A stretch of 64,000 bases of DNA from Procambarus clarkii (lineage: Eukaryota; Arthropoda; Malacostraca; Decapoda; Cambaridae). Below the pieces are notes generated by a model, which worked only from the letters and a program-made list of their open reading frames with translations, searched no databases and was not told the DNA's origin. A program made the position numbers and the translations under genes. Shown piece by piece: positions 49,564 to 59,640 of this stretch. The first letter of the stretch is position 1. The number at the start of each line of letters is the position of its first letter. The stretch is taken from contig NC_091154.1 in NCBI RefSeq assembly GCF_040958095.1, forward strand, positions 43,288,735 through 43,352,734, in the 5' to 3' direction.

Positions 49564-49565
<2 letters not shown>
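49171..49565. mobile_element. Palindromic TTAGG-containing MITE, copy 3
   Basis: Starts GTCGTACCAAGTAGCCAGAA and ends with the inverted sequence ...CTACTAGGTACGAC. The centre has CCTAACCTAACCTAACC, then AAAGATAGGTTAGGTTAGGT. TA repeats flank both sides. Confidence 0.8.

Positions 49566-49623
<58 letters not shown>
49566..49623. repeat. (TA)n microsatellite, target of LTR element 2
   Basis: TA run ending at the TG of the 5' LTR. TA sequence resumes at 55591 after the 3' LTR, so the element inserted in this microsatellite. Confidence 0.95.
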
Positions 49624-49626
<3 letters not shown>

Positions 49627-50306
49627 GACGATAATCTCCTTCAAGAGATTGAGCCTGCTCTTCCCTCCATAATTACGTCTTCACAATTATATAAAGAGAC
49701 TATGGAAGAAATGTCCAACAACGACAACAACACCAGCAAGGCTTGCCAGGGTGAGCAAAAACGTATGCAGCCAGCCACCTGTTCGAACTCCAACCACCAA
49801 ACTACCCGTTGATCGCTACGGCTCCGCTGATTGGTCGCCGGTCTGGCTGCACCTGCACTCGCCCCCCATACAACTTGATGTCTGGGGTCGCCCCAACCCC
49901 AGACCTGAGAATGTTCAGTGCTTTCGTGGCCATCACACCTCCCAGCTAGACGTTAGCGTGTACTGAGAGAGGTGGTGGCTTTAAGCCAATATTCCAGCAC
50001 CTCCCACTTAACTTTTGTATTGCACTTGTTATTTTGCCTTAACGTAACTTTTCATTGTGTCATTTAAGTATTCTTATTATTTTGATTCATTGATTTTATT
50101 ATAAGAATATGTTTGTGCATTATTTTCATGTTTTGATTTATTTAACGTAATTAAAATTTCATTGTTAAAGTTTTACTTGTGTTTTGTGTGTCTTCTCCTT
50201 ACCTTACCACAGACGAAGTTCCAGTTTTTCTATTTTTTTTTATAACTATGTGACGAGGCCATACCCCTAGCCTTAAACAGCCGAACACCAACGCGTTACC
50301 GTCACA
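49624..50306 (+). repeat. 5' LTR of RT-less Gmr1-like LTR element 2
   Basis: Starts TGTGACGATAATC and ends GTTACCGTCACA, with short inverted ends TGTGACG/CGTCACA. It matches 54905-55590 with only a handful of differences (for example 49909 G against 55188 C, plus a 3-bp indel near 50025/55305). The flanks are ATAT on both sides, consistent with a 4-bp TSD but uninformative inside TA repeats. The leader starts AGTTATATGGGGGCCTGTCC. Confidence 0.95.
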
Positions 50307-51199
50307 AGTTATATGGGGGCCTGTCCTAGGAGCTTCACTCAGGTACTGGTGCCAAGTGGTAATTTATGGTAAGCGTATTTAACTTTGTTAACGTAGCTTT
50401 ACTATTTTTCATTCAATTTCATTTTTTATAAGGTGCGGTGTATTGTGCATTACGAGAGTAACATATAGTGAAGGTGAGACAACTTTGGATTACGTGGTGA
50501 CTGTAGGCCGCAGTCATACTCTTAATTGGTCATCTCTCCCTCCTTGTTATTACTCGTATTTACCATCTATGTCCCTTGAATATTTCTCATTCTGACAGAT
50601 CATCATATTGGTACCCTGGTACTGTGGTCTGCCCCGGGTCAAGAGTACCCAATCTTCTGCAATCTGACTGTAGGAGGATAAAGAGGGCCATAGTTCCTCT
50701 AGCTCGAACTTTAGTTGCTGAATTGGGACCTCAGCAGCAGTTCTCGTCACCAGTTGACACCTCGCACCCCTACACGTCAGTCAGAGATGATGATACATAC
50801 AACGGTAGGGAATTAGCTTATTTTTTCAGAGCACAAAAGTTCGCTAATTCTGTAAGTATCATATTAAATTCAGTAGGAAAAACTTGCTTTATGTCCTATA
50901 GAGACTCGGCAAGGTATGCCTACATCCTTGGACTACCAATTTTACTTTTGAAGCATTTAACTGTTTCAGTTGTTTTCGAAACTTTGTTTCATTTGTTAGT
51001 AGGATTTTCTTGCCCTTATTCTCTTACATGAGTACCGGGTACAAGATTTCCTGCGCCCTTGATTTAATTTAATCATTTAATATCTTTCACTTAACGTTAA
51101 TTGTTAAAGATCACATAGGATAGGTATCAGTTGCCACGTTGTCCTGTTTCTGACATTTCATTATTGAACATTCGTGTACCTTTATTTGCTAATTTCACC
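50307..51199 (+). other. LTR element 2 leader region
   Basis: 893 bp between the LTR and gag. A 151-codon frame (50576-51031) has no recognised domain; element 1 has no counterpart. It is more likely untranslated leader than a gene. Confidence 0.5.
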
Positions 51200-54100
51200 A
51201 TGTTTCGTCTCCAAACTTTCCGTGCAAATCCAGCAGGTGAAATAGGGACTTTAAGTCGTGCCAAGAGGACTGAACTACAAACTCTTGCACATGAGTATCA
51301 ACTAGAAGTTCCCTACCAAGCCAACAAAAATGACCTACACAACCTGTTGCTGGATTACTATTTAGAGCAAGGTAAGATAGACTCTGAAACTCATGAAACT
51401 TACTATATTGCAGATAAAACTGATTTGGCAACGCTGAAACTCAAACTAGAGCTGGCCAAGATTGAACGTGAGCAGCAAAGGGAAGCCCTCGAACAACAAG
51501 AACGAGCTGCTGCCATACGGAGAGAAGAACAAGAACGTGAGATTGCACTACTCCAGGAGCGGGAACGTGTACAGCTTGAAACACTCCAGGAGCGGGAACG
51601 AGTACAGCTTGAAACCAAACGACGCGAGTTGGAGATGCAACGCGAACATGACAAGCAACAAGCAACTCTGGCTCTAGAGTGTCGTCAACGTGAAATCGCC
51701 TTGGAAACTTCCCACTTCACTCAACGCCAACAAGCTACTGCCAATCTTCCCGTCAGTTTTAATATATCACATGCAAGTAAGTTAATGCCATCCTTTGTAG
51801 AAGCAGAAGTTGATGTGTTCTTTACCACCTTTGAAACCCTTGCTAATCAACTCAGTTGGCCTGTCAACCAATGGGCCACACTTCTCAGAGTCCATCTTAC
51901 AGGTAGAGCTGCAGTCACACTCAGTACTTTGGCGTCTGAGAATGACTACTACACTCTGAAACAAGCAGTGTTGGACGCCTACCTACTTTCCACCGAAAGT
52001 TATAGAAGGAAATTCCGTGACCACCTGAAGGCAAGTACCACTACCTTCCTCGAGTTTGCTAACACGAAACGGAGGTATTTCATGAAATGGCTGGAAGCAG
52101 CACATGTCTCTACTTTTACAGAACTCGTCAACCTGATGCTTGTTGAAGAATTCTTGAGACGTGTGCCGCCTCCTGTCCGCCTCTACTTAGCAGATAAAGA
52201 AGAAACCGACTACCTGAAGTGTGCTAAGTCGGCTGACACTTACAGCCTCATCCACCGGCTGACACCTGAACCATCCTCCAGTAAGAAGTCGTGGTACAGT
52301 TACGAAAAGGTGAGCCCCGATCAAGCTGGTTCACAACTGTACTGCAAGTATTGTAGACTCTATGGACATACCATAGACAAGTGTGGTAAGTCTCAATACA
52401 AGGGAACCACTGACCAACAACGACCCAAACCAACTCCTCCTAAGTCCGGTAAGCCTGTGATGAATGTTGGTGTTGATGTTAATGATCTTTCTCTTTTCAG
52501 TAACCACCTGTATACTGGAACTGTCTCTGCCAACGGTTCAAATCCGGAGGGACGTTTCAAATTGAAGATCTTGAGGGACACAGCGGCTCTACAATCGATC
52601 ATCTTGAAGTCGGCTGTGCCCAACATCGTCTACACCGGGGAAACAGTCTTCATCACTGACCTCACTGCTACCACTCCATACCCTCTCGCCAGAGTCCACC
52701 TGGATTGTCCCTACGTGAACGGGGAAGTCCAAGTCGCCGTCAGGGAAAAGCCTTTTCCCATGCCTGGAGTGCAACTTCTCCTAGGCAACGACTTGGCAGA
52801 AGACCTGCAACCGACCAACCTGATCGTCATGGACAAACCCCAGGTGTGTAACTCTGTGCCAAGTAACCCTATTCTTGAGTATGTTCCAGCAGAGGTTCAA
52901 GAGAGTGATGAAGTTTCTCCTCCGGTTCTCGTGACCACCCGTGCACAAGCCGCACGTCCAAAGCCAGCTGACTCTACTGCTACCGCTGTCCCTCAAGACC
53001 CTCAGAAACTACCCCCGCATCTGACCAAGTTGGAGTTCCGTAAGTTGCAGAGGGAAGATCTTACTTTAACACCATTGTTTTTCCAGGCTGAGACTCAACC
53101 CGACAGTATTCCTGGGTTCTTCCTAGAGAACGACTTGCTCTACCGCAGATATAGACCCAGTAAACTGAAGGAGGAGGACGATTGGGCCAACATCGAACAA
53201 CTTGTGATTCCCACCAGCCTGCGGCCCACTATTCTACACCTGGCCCACGGAGCATTCTCCCACTACGGCTTCAACAAGACTTACCATGGGATTCGTCAAG
53301 ACTACTACTGGCCAGGTATGGTAAATAACGTCAAACAGTACGTAAAACAGTGTCATACATGTCAGATGGCAGGCAAACCGAACGTCTCCATTCCCAGAGC
53401 ACCACTGATTCCCATACAGGTGCCTGCGGAACCTTTCCACAGACTCATAATAGACTGTGTTGGTCCTTTACCTCGGACCAGTTCAGGTAACGCCTACATC
53501 CTAACCATCCTGTGTCCTACCACCAGATTTCCCATAGCAGTTCCAGTGAAGAACATCACGGCTGCTACGGTTATCAAACATCTATTGAAGATCTTCACTC
53601 AATACGGATTTCCCAGGGAGATTCAAAGTGACTGTGGCACCAACTTCACCAGTGATCTCTTCAAAAGGACACTGGAGGAGTTCAACATCAAACAGGTATT
53701 GTCCAGCCCCTATCATCCTGCTTCACAGGGTTCTCTTGAACGTAGTCATCAGACCATCAAAGCACTCTTGAAAAAGTTTTGTAGTGAAACCTCGAAGGAT
53801 TGGGATAAGCAGATTGACCTAATAATGTGTATTTTCAGAAGTCTCCCCAATGAGTCCCTAGGAGTATCTCCTTATGAGATGCTCTACGGCCGTAAGTGCC
53901 GTACTCCCCTTAAGGCTTTCAAAGACTCTCTCAGAGATGCCACCTTCAGTGAGCATCAGAATGTGCCCCAGTTTCTTCAAAACCTTCAACACATTCTAGA
54001 GAGAGTCCACCGCTTTGCCCATGATAATCTATTGAAAGCCCAGGTGAGAATGAAGACTCATTACGACCAGACCAGCAAAGTAAGAAAATTCAAGCCGGGA

Positions 54101-55093
54101 GACTTCGTCCTTGCCTATTTCCCTATCCCAGGTTCACCTTTACAAAACAGATTTTCAGGACCCTACTGCGTCAAAGAGTGCAGAAGCAACAACACATACG
54201 TCATAGAGACTCCAGATAGGCGGCGGAAGACCCAGCTGTGCCACGTCAACCTCCTGAAGCAATATAATGGTACTCCTCCCACTGTCTTGATTAATTGTTC
54301 TACCTTCACAGAACCCTACATCCACAGTGAGACCATCCCGGCTTCTTCTCCCGAAAGCACTGACAAGGAGTCGGCGCTTTCTAATTCCAAAATCCTTAAT
54401 GATCTTCCCAAATGCTTTCAGGATAATACTCGTGCTCCTATGCCCTCTTCTAATTCCACTCTCACCTCGTCAGATAAGCCCTACATCCTCCATGTCGACG
54501 CCAATGGTACCGACGATGGTGGTGTCGTGATGCAGCAACGAGGCGAGAAGAATACACCTGTCAGCGACTACTGCTACAAGGAACGACGGAACAATTGGCA
54601 AGGAGCTACTCTTCCTCATCCTGAAGCTTCAGCACTTCACTCCACACCTGAAAAGTGCTCGGTCCACCATCAATACGGACCACACCACCCTACACCTCCT
54701 GCAGCACGCCCACTTCTCATCTCAACGACTTCTACTATGGGCTTGCTAACTGCAGAAATTCAACCTGGAGACACGCTATACCAAGAGTCTGACAACATCT
54801 TAGCCCATGATCTCTCCAGAGTTTATGAAGTAGAAGCAACTCCATCTAATACTCCACCACATAACGACGTACTTCTTCCAGAACCGCAGGCTTCGGGGGA
54901 GAGTTGTGACGATAATCTCCTTCAAGAGATTGAGCCTGCTCTTCCCTCCATAATTACGTCTTCACAATTATATAAAGAGACTATGGAAGAAATGTCCAAC
55001 AACGACAACAACACCAGCAAGGCTTGCCAGGGTGAGCAAAAACGTATGCAGCCAGCCACCTGTTCGAACTCCAACCACCAAACTACCCGTTGA
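51200..55093 (+). CDS. LTR element 2 gag-protease-integrase polyprotein lacking RT
   Basis: Start chosen at ATG 51200 (CACCATG, Met-Phe-Arg-Leu-Gln); the frame is open 23 codons further upstream. Gag has a charged coiled coil with repeated Gln-Glu-Arg-Glu-Arg-Val-Gln-Leu-Glu units (~51450-51700), a capsid-like region and the knuckle CKYCRLYGHTIDKC (~52343-52384). The protease-like domain reads Leu-Arg-Asp-Thr-Ala-Ala, not the usual Asp-Thr/Ser-Gly. Integrase is complete: HHCC (His-Gly-Ala-Phe to CHTCQMAGKPN), Ile-Asp-Cys-Val-Gly-Pro, QSDCGTNF, Gln-Gly-Ser-Leu-Glu-Arg and a Gly-Pro-Tyr module. The linker then jumps to an RNase H start (ILHVDANGTDDGG, ~54485) and a scrambled remainder. RT is absent. 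The stop is inside the 3' LTR. Confidence 0.9.
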   Translation: MFRLQTFRANPAGEIGTLSRAKRTELQTLAHEYQLEVPYQANKNDLHNLLLDYYLEQGKIDSETHETYYIADKTDLATLKLKLELAKIEREQQREALEQQERAAAIRREEQEREIALLQERERVQLETLQERERVQLETKRRELEMQREHDKQQATLALECRQREIALETSHFTQRQQATANLPVSFNISHASKLMPSFVEAEVDVFFTTFETLANQLSWPVNQWATLLRVHLTGRAAVTLSTLASENDYYTLKQAVLDAYLLSTESYRRKFRDHLKASTTTFLEFANTKRRYFMKWLEAAHVSTFTELVNLMLVEEFLRRVPPPVRLYLADKEETDYLKCAKSADTYSLIHRLTPEPSSSKKSWYSYEKVSPDQAGSQLYCKYCRLYGHTIDKCGKSQYKGTTDQQRPKPTPPKSGKPVMNVGVDVNDLSLFSNHLYTGTVSANGSNPEGRFKLKILRDTAALQSIILKSAVPNIVYTGETVFITDLTATTPYPLARVHLDCPYVNGEVQVAVREKPFPMPGVQLLLGNDLAEDLQPTNLIVMDKPQVCNSVPSNPILEYVPAEVQESDEVSPPVLVTTRAQAARPKPADSTATAVPQDPQKLPPHLTKLEFRKLQREDLTLTPLFFQAETQPDSIPGFFLENDLLYRRYRPSKLKEEDDWANIEQLVIPTSLRPTILHLAHGAFSHYGFNKTYHGIRQDYYWPGMVNNVKQYVKQCHTCQMAGKPNVSIPRAPLIPIQVPAEPFHRLIIDCVGPLPRTSSGNAYILTILCPTTRFPIAVPVKNITAATVIKHLLKIFTQYGFPREIQSDCGTNFTSDLFKRTLEEFNIKQVLSSPYHPASQGSLERSHQTIKALLKKFCSETSKDWDKQIDLIMCIFRSLPNESLGVSPYEMLYGRKCRTPLKAFKDSLRDATFSEHQNVPQFLQNLQHILERVHRFAHDNLLKAQVRMKTHYDQTSKVRKFKPGDFVLAYFPIPGSPLQNRFSGPYCVKECRSNNTYVIETPDRRRKTQLCHVNLLKQYNGTPPTVLINCSTFTEPYIHSETIPASSPESTDKESALSNSKILNDLPKCFQDNTRAPMPSSNSTLTSSDKPYILHVDANGTDDGGVVMQQRGEKNTPVSDYCYKERRNNWQGATLPHPEASALHSTPEKCSVHHQYGPHHPTPPAARPLLISTTSTMGLLTAEIQPGDTLYQESDNILAHDLSRVYEVEATPSNTPPHNDVLLPEPQASGESCDDNLLQEIEPALPSIITSSQLYKETMEEMSNNDNNTSKACQGEQKRMQPATCSNSNHQTTR
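54889..54904 (+). other. LTR element 2 polypurine tract
   Basis: GGCTTCGGGGGAGAGT lies directly before the TG of the 3' LTR; the GGGGGAGAG core is the likely plus-strand primer. Confidence 0.75.
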
Positions 55094-55587
55094 TCGCTAC
55101 GGCTCCGCTGATTGGTCGCCGGTCTGGCTGCACCTGCACTCGCCCCCCATACAACTTGATGTCTGGGGTCGCCCCAACCCCAGACCTCAGAATGTTCAGT
55201 GCTTTCGTGGCCATCACACCTCCCAGCTAGACGTTAGCGTGTACTGAGAGAGGTGGTGGCTTTAAGCCAATATTCCAGCACCTCCCACTTAACTTTTGTG
55301 TTGCATTTCTTGTTATTTTGCCTTAACGTAACTTTTCATTGTGTCATTTAAGTATTCTTATTATTTTGATTCATTGATTTTATTATAAGAATATGTTTGT
55401 GCATTATTTTCATGTTTTGATTTATTTAACGTAATTAAAATTTCATTGTTAAAGTTTTACTTGTGTTTTGTGTGTCTTCTCCTTACCTTACCACAGACGA
55501 AGTTCCAGTTTTTCTATTTTTTTTTATAACTATGTGACGAGGCCATACCCCTAGCCTTAAACAGCCGAACACCAACGCGTTACCGTC

Positions 55588-55590
<3 letters not shown>
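54905..55590 (+). repeat. 3' LTR of LTR element 2
   Basis: 686 bp, TGTGACGATAATC...TTACCGTCACA. Near-identical to the 5' LTR. Its first 189 bp are the end of the element's long reading frame (63 codons including the stop). Confidence 0.95.
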
Positions 55591-55637
<47 letters not shown>

Positions 55638-55671
55638 CATATATTTTATATATATATATATAAATATATAT
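55591..55671. repeat. (TA)n microsatellite
   Basis: Continuation of the TA run interrupted by LTR element 2; it contains TTTA and ACA interruptions. Confidence 0.9.
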
Positions 55672-56072
55672 GTCGTACCTAGTAGCCAGAACTCACTTCT
55701 CAGCCTACTATGCAAGGCCCGATTTGCCTAATAAGCCAAGTTTTTCTGAATTAATATATTTTCTCTAATTTTTTTCTTATGAAATGATAAAGCTACCCTT
55801 TTCATTATGTATGAAGTCAATTTTTTTTTATTAGAGTTAAAATTAACGTAGATATATGACCGAACCTAACCAACCCTACCTAACCTAACCTAACCTATCT
55901 TTATAGGTTAGGTTGGGTTAGGTTAGGTTGGGTTAGGTAGCAGAAAAAGTTAGGTTAGGTTAGGTTAGGTAGGTTAGGTAGTCGAAAAAACATTAATTCA
56001 TGAAAACTTGGCTTATTAGGCAAATCGGGCCTTGCATAGTAGGCCAAGAAGTGAGTTCTGGCTATTAGGTAC

Positions 56073-56075
<3 letters not shown>
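55672..56075. mobile_element. Palindromic TTAGG-containing MITE, copy 4
   Basis: Starts GTCGTACCTAGTAGCCAGAA and ends ...CTATTAGGTACGAC. It has the longest TTAGG content of the four (about 55865-55980), with GGTTGGGTTAGG variants. TA repeats flank both sides. Confidence 0.8.

Positions 56076-56170
<95 letters not shown>
56076..56170. repeat. (TA)n microsatellite
   Basis: About 90 bp, nearly pure TA, between MITE copy 4 and the diverged solo LTR. Confidence 0.95.
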
Positions 56171-56174
56171 AAAA

Positions 56175-56879
56175 AATCTCAATCTCAGAGCAGGCTCAAT
56201 CTCTTTCTCAAGAGAGATTGATCCTGCTCTTCCCTACCTAAAGTTACGTTAAGTCTACAAGTATAAGATGCTACATTCAAGATACGTCCACCAGTAGCAC
56301 AAAACGTTTTGACCAGGAGGCAAAACTTACCCTAAACCCCCCCAACTCCACACACCCTCCACGCCGGCTCGTCATCAACCAGCCAACTACCCATCCCAGC
56401 CTGCCAGCTCCTGATTGGTGACTCGCCGACCACACACCTGCACCTCAGCGCCATCTTCCTGAGTTGATGTCTGAGCTTGGACCAGCCATCACCTTCAGAA
56501 TATTCTTTGTGCTCTAAGAGTTGACATCTCCCTCTGGCATACTAAGCTCTGGCTTTTGTATACTAAGGGAGGTCTCAGCCAAAGCCAATATTCTCAGCAC
56601 CATTTTACCATTTACTATTTTGTCTCACATTGTTTTTGCATTTATCTTTGTTATTTAATTGCACTATTCATTTCCCCGAGATTTGTCTTTATTTTTATTT
56701 ATGTTTAAAGTATATATTGAAGTTTCATTGTTCATACTTTGTGTTTTACGTGTTCCTCCCTCTCACTTACCACAGACAACAGGCAAGCAGTCTATCTTTT
56801 TTTTGTAAGTGTGACCAGGCATTGACACCTGCCATTGGAGGACTGCCGAACATCTACACTCCAACACTTTCCCGTCACA
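56175..56879 (+). mobile_element. Diverged solo LTR related to element 2
   Basis: Shares order and words with the element 2 LTR: GAGATTGATCCTGCTCTTCC, then ...CCTGCACCT..., AGCCAATATTCTCAGCACC, CTTACCACAGAC and an end CCCGTCACA at 56871-56879. TA repeats follow directly. No internal region is present. The start is blurred by a short AATCTCAATCTCAGAGCAGG inverted segment. Confidence 0.75.
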
Positions 56880-56894
56880 ATATATATATATATA

Positions 56895-57000
56895 TATATA
56901 TACAAGAACATTGGGTTTATGAGAGTACAGAGCATTGAAGTTTTACATTCTTGTAAAGCCACTAGCATGCATAGCGTTTCGGGCAGGTCCTTAATCTAAC
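56895..57000 (-). mobile_element. LINE A2 3' end fragment
   Basis: On the minus strand: GATTAAGGACCTGCCCGAAA, CGCTATGCATGCTAGTGGCT, TTACAAGAATG and a TTCTTGTATATATA tail into the TA run at 56880-56901. It matches 4270-4391 and the SINE tail. A/T-rich sequence to 57160 may be further 3' UTR. Confidence 0.65.
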
Positions 57001-57214
57001 ACATAATTTTAATAAGGTAATTTTTAGCAAAATTTAAAAAAATTACAGTTACATTGTAAGAAAGTATGAAAAAACCTTAAAAGAAATGTATTTTTACATT
57101 TCATTTCTTACAAAAGTATTGTAAGAAAGAATAAAAAATACATGGTTTAAAAAATTTGACAGGAATAGTAGGTAGTAGGCATCTTTCAGTCTCGGGAGAC
57201 TATGGAGTTGCGCT

Positions 57215-58975
57215 CTGGTACCAGCCCTCACCTCCCCACTCACCAGTACCCGCCCTCACCTCCCCACTCACCAGTACCAGCCCTCACCTCCCCACTCACC
57301 AGTACTAGCCCTCACCTCCCCACTCACCAGTACCAGCCCTCACCTCCCCACACAGCAGTACCAACCCTCACCTCCCCACTCACCAGTACCAGCCCTCACC
57401 TCCCCACTCACCAGTACCAGCCCTCACCTCCCCACACAGCAGTACCAACCCTCACCTCCCCACTCACCAGTACCAGCCCTCACCTCCCCACTCACCAGTA
57501 CCAGCCCTCACCTCCCCACACAGCAGTACCAACCCTCACCTCCCCACTCACCAGTACCAGCCCTCACCTCCCCACTCACCAGTACCAGCCCTCACCTCCC
57601 CACTCACCAGTACCAGCCCTCACCTCCCCACTCACCAGTACCAGCCCTCACCTCCCGACACACCAGTACCAGCCCTCACCTCCCCACACACCAGTACCAG
57701 CCCTCACCTCCCCACTCACTAGTACCAGCCCTCACCTCCCCACTCACCAGTACCAGCCCTCACCTCCCCACTCACCAGTACTAGCCCTCATCTCCCCACT
57801 AGCCAGTACCAACCATCAAATTCCCACACATCAGTACCAGCCCTCACTTCCCGACTCACCAGTACCAGCCCTCACCTCCCCACACAGCAGTACCAACCCT
57901 CACCTCCCCACTCACCAGTACCAGCCTTCACCTCCCCACTCACCAGTACCAGCCCTCACCTCCCCACTCACCAGTACCAGCCCTCACCTCCCCACACAGC
58001 AGTACCAACCCTCACCTCCCCACTCACCAGTACCAGCCCTCACCTCCCCACTCACCAGTACCAGCCCTCACCTCCCCACTCACCAGTACCAGCCCTCACC
58101 TCCCCACTCACCAGTACTAGCCCTCACTTCCCCCACTCACCAGTACCAGCCCTCACCTCCCCACACAGCAGTACCAACCCTCACCTCCCCACTCACCAGT
58201 ACCAGCCTTCACCTCCCCACTCACCAGTACCAGCCCTCACCTCCCCACACACCAGTACCAGCCCTCACCTCACTACGCACCAGTACCAGCCCTCACCTCC
58301 CCACTCACCAGTACCAGCCCTCACCTCCCCACTCACCAGTACTAGCCCTCACTTCCCCCACTCACCAGTACCAGCCCTCACTTCCCCCACTCACCAGTAC
58401 CAGCCCTCACCTCCCCACTCACCAGTACCAGCCCTCACCTCCCCACTCACCAGTACTAGCCATCACCTCCCCACTCACCAGTACTAGCCCTCACTTCCCC
58501 CACTCACCAGTACCAGCCCTCACTTCCCCCACTCACCAGTACCAGCCCTCACCTCCCCACTCACCAGTACCAGCCCTCACCTCCCCACTCACCAGTACTA
58601 GCCCTCATCTCCCCACTAGCCAGTACCAACCATCAAATTCCCACACATCAGTACCAGCCCTCACTTCCCCACTCACCAGTACCAGCCCTCACCTCCCCAC
58701 ACACCAGTACCAGCCCTCACTTCCCCACACAATAGTACCAGCCCTAACCTCCCCACACACCAATTACCAGTCCTCATATCCTCACACACCAGTACCAGCC
58801 CTCACCTCCCCACACACCAGTACCAGCCCTCACCTCCCCACACACCAGTACCAGCCCTCACCTCCCCACACACAAGTACCAGCCCTCATCTCCCCACACA
58901 CCAATACCAGCCCTCATCTCCCCACTCACCAGTACTAGTCCTCACCTCCCCACTCACCAGTACCAGCCGTCAGTA
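57215..58975. repeat. Minisatellite, 28-bp unit, about 60 copies
   Basis: The unit is CACCAGTACCAGCCCTCACCTCCCCACT with variants (CACAGCAGTACCAA; TAGCCCTCATCT; 29-bp units with CCCCCACT). Higher-order blocks recur, for example a three-unit pattern at 57320-57600. The plus strand lacks stops in all frames, so a 578-codon Pro/Ser/Thr frame (57202-58938) is open by composition only. Confidence 0.95.
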
Positions 58976-59640
58976 GTGTAAACCGGGCCTACGACCGGCA
59001 ATTTTTATTTTTCCCCATGCCGGTCGTAGGCCCCTGGGTTTTACGAACTTTTTCACCAAGCCGGTAGTTGGCCCCAGGGTTTTCTCAAATTTTTTTCATG
59101 TCCGGTCATTGGCCCCTGCCATTTTCTCTCAAGGGGATTAAACTGCCGCCTCCAGTCATCCCAAAATTTTGTTAGCTCAATGACCCTGCACAGGTACGTT
59201 AAAGGGGATTAAAAAGCAGGTCATAGGCCCCAGGGTTTTCTTGAATTTTCTTTTATGGCTGGTCGTAGGCCCCAAGGTTTTCTCGATTTTTTTCATGGCC
59301 GGCTGTAGGCCCCAGGGTTTTCTCGAATTTTCTTTCATGGCCGGTCGTAGGCCCCTGGGTTTTACGAACTTTTTCCCCATGCCGGTCAAATGCCCCTGGG
59401 TTTTCTCGAAAAAATTTTCATGGCCGGTCATTGGCCCTTGGCATTTTCGCTCAAGGGGATTAAACGGCCGTCTCCAGTCATCCCAAAATTTCGTTAGCTC
59501 ACTGACCCTGCACAGGCACGTTAAAGGGAATTAAAAAGCCGGCCGTAGGCCCCCAGGGTTTTCTCGAATTTTCTTTCATGGGCGGTCATAGTCCCCGAGG
59601 TCTTCTCAAATTTTTACACCAAGCCGAACATAGTACCCTG
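58976..59640. repeat. 321-bp higher-order repeat of 50-60 bp subunits
   Basis: The basic subunit is GGCCGGTCGTAGGCCCCAGG followed by GTTTTCTCGAATTTT. A 321-bp block repeats: GCCGGTCGTAGGCCCCTGGG at 59019 and 59340, and TCCAGTCATCCCAAAATTT at 59152 and 59473. A hairpin at 58982-59035 (GGGCCTACGACCGGCA against TGCCGGTCGTAGGCCC) opens the array. Confidence 0.85.

Noticed and set aside
50576..51031. Accessory gene of LTR element 2 (151 codons)
   Set aside because: No domain, no counterpart in element 1, and located in the leader; kept only as leader region.
57202..58938. 578-codon Pro/Ser/Thr-rich frame resembling a mucin or collagen-like protein
   Set aside because: It is a 28-bp tandem repeat read in rotating frames; no signal peptide, domain or splice evidence.
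57215..58975. CRISPR-like array of 28-bp repeats
   Set aside because: Repeats are contiguous with no spacers and the context is eukaryotic.
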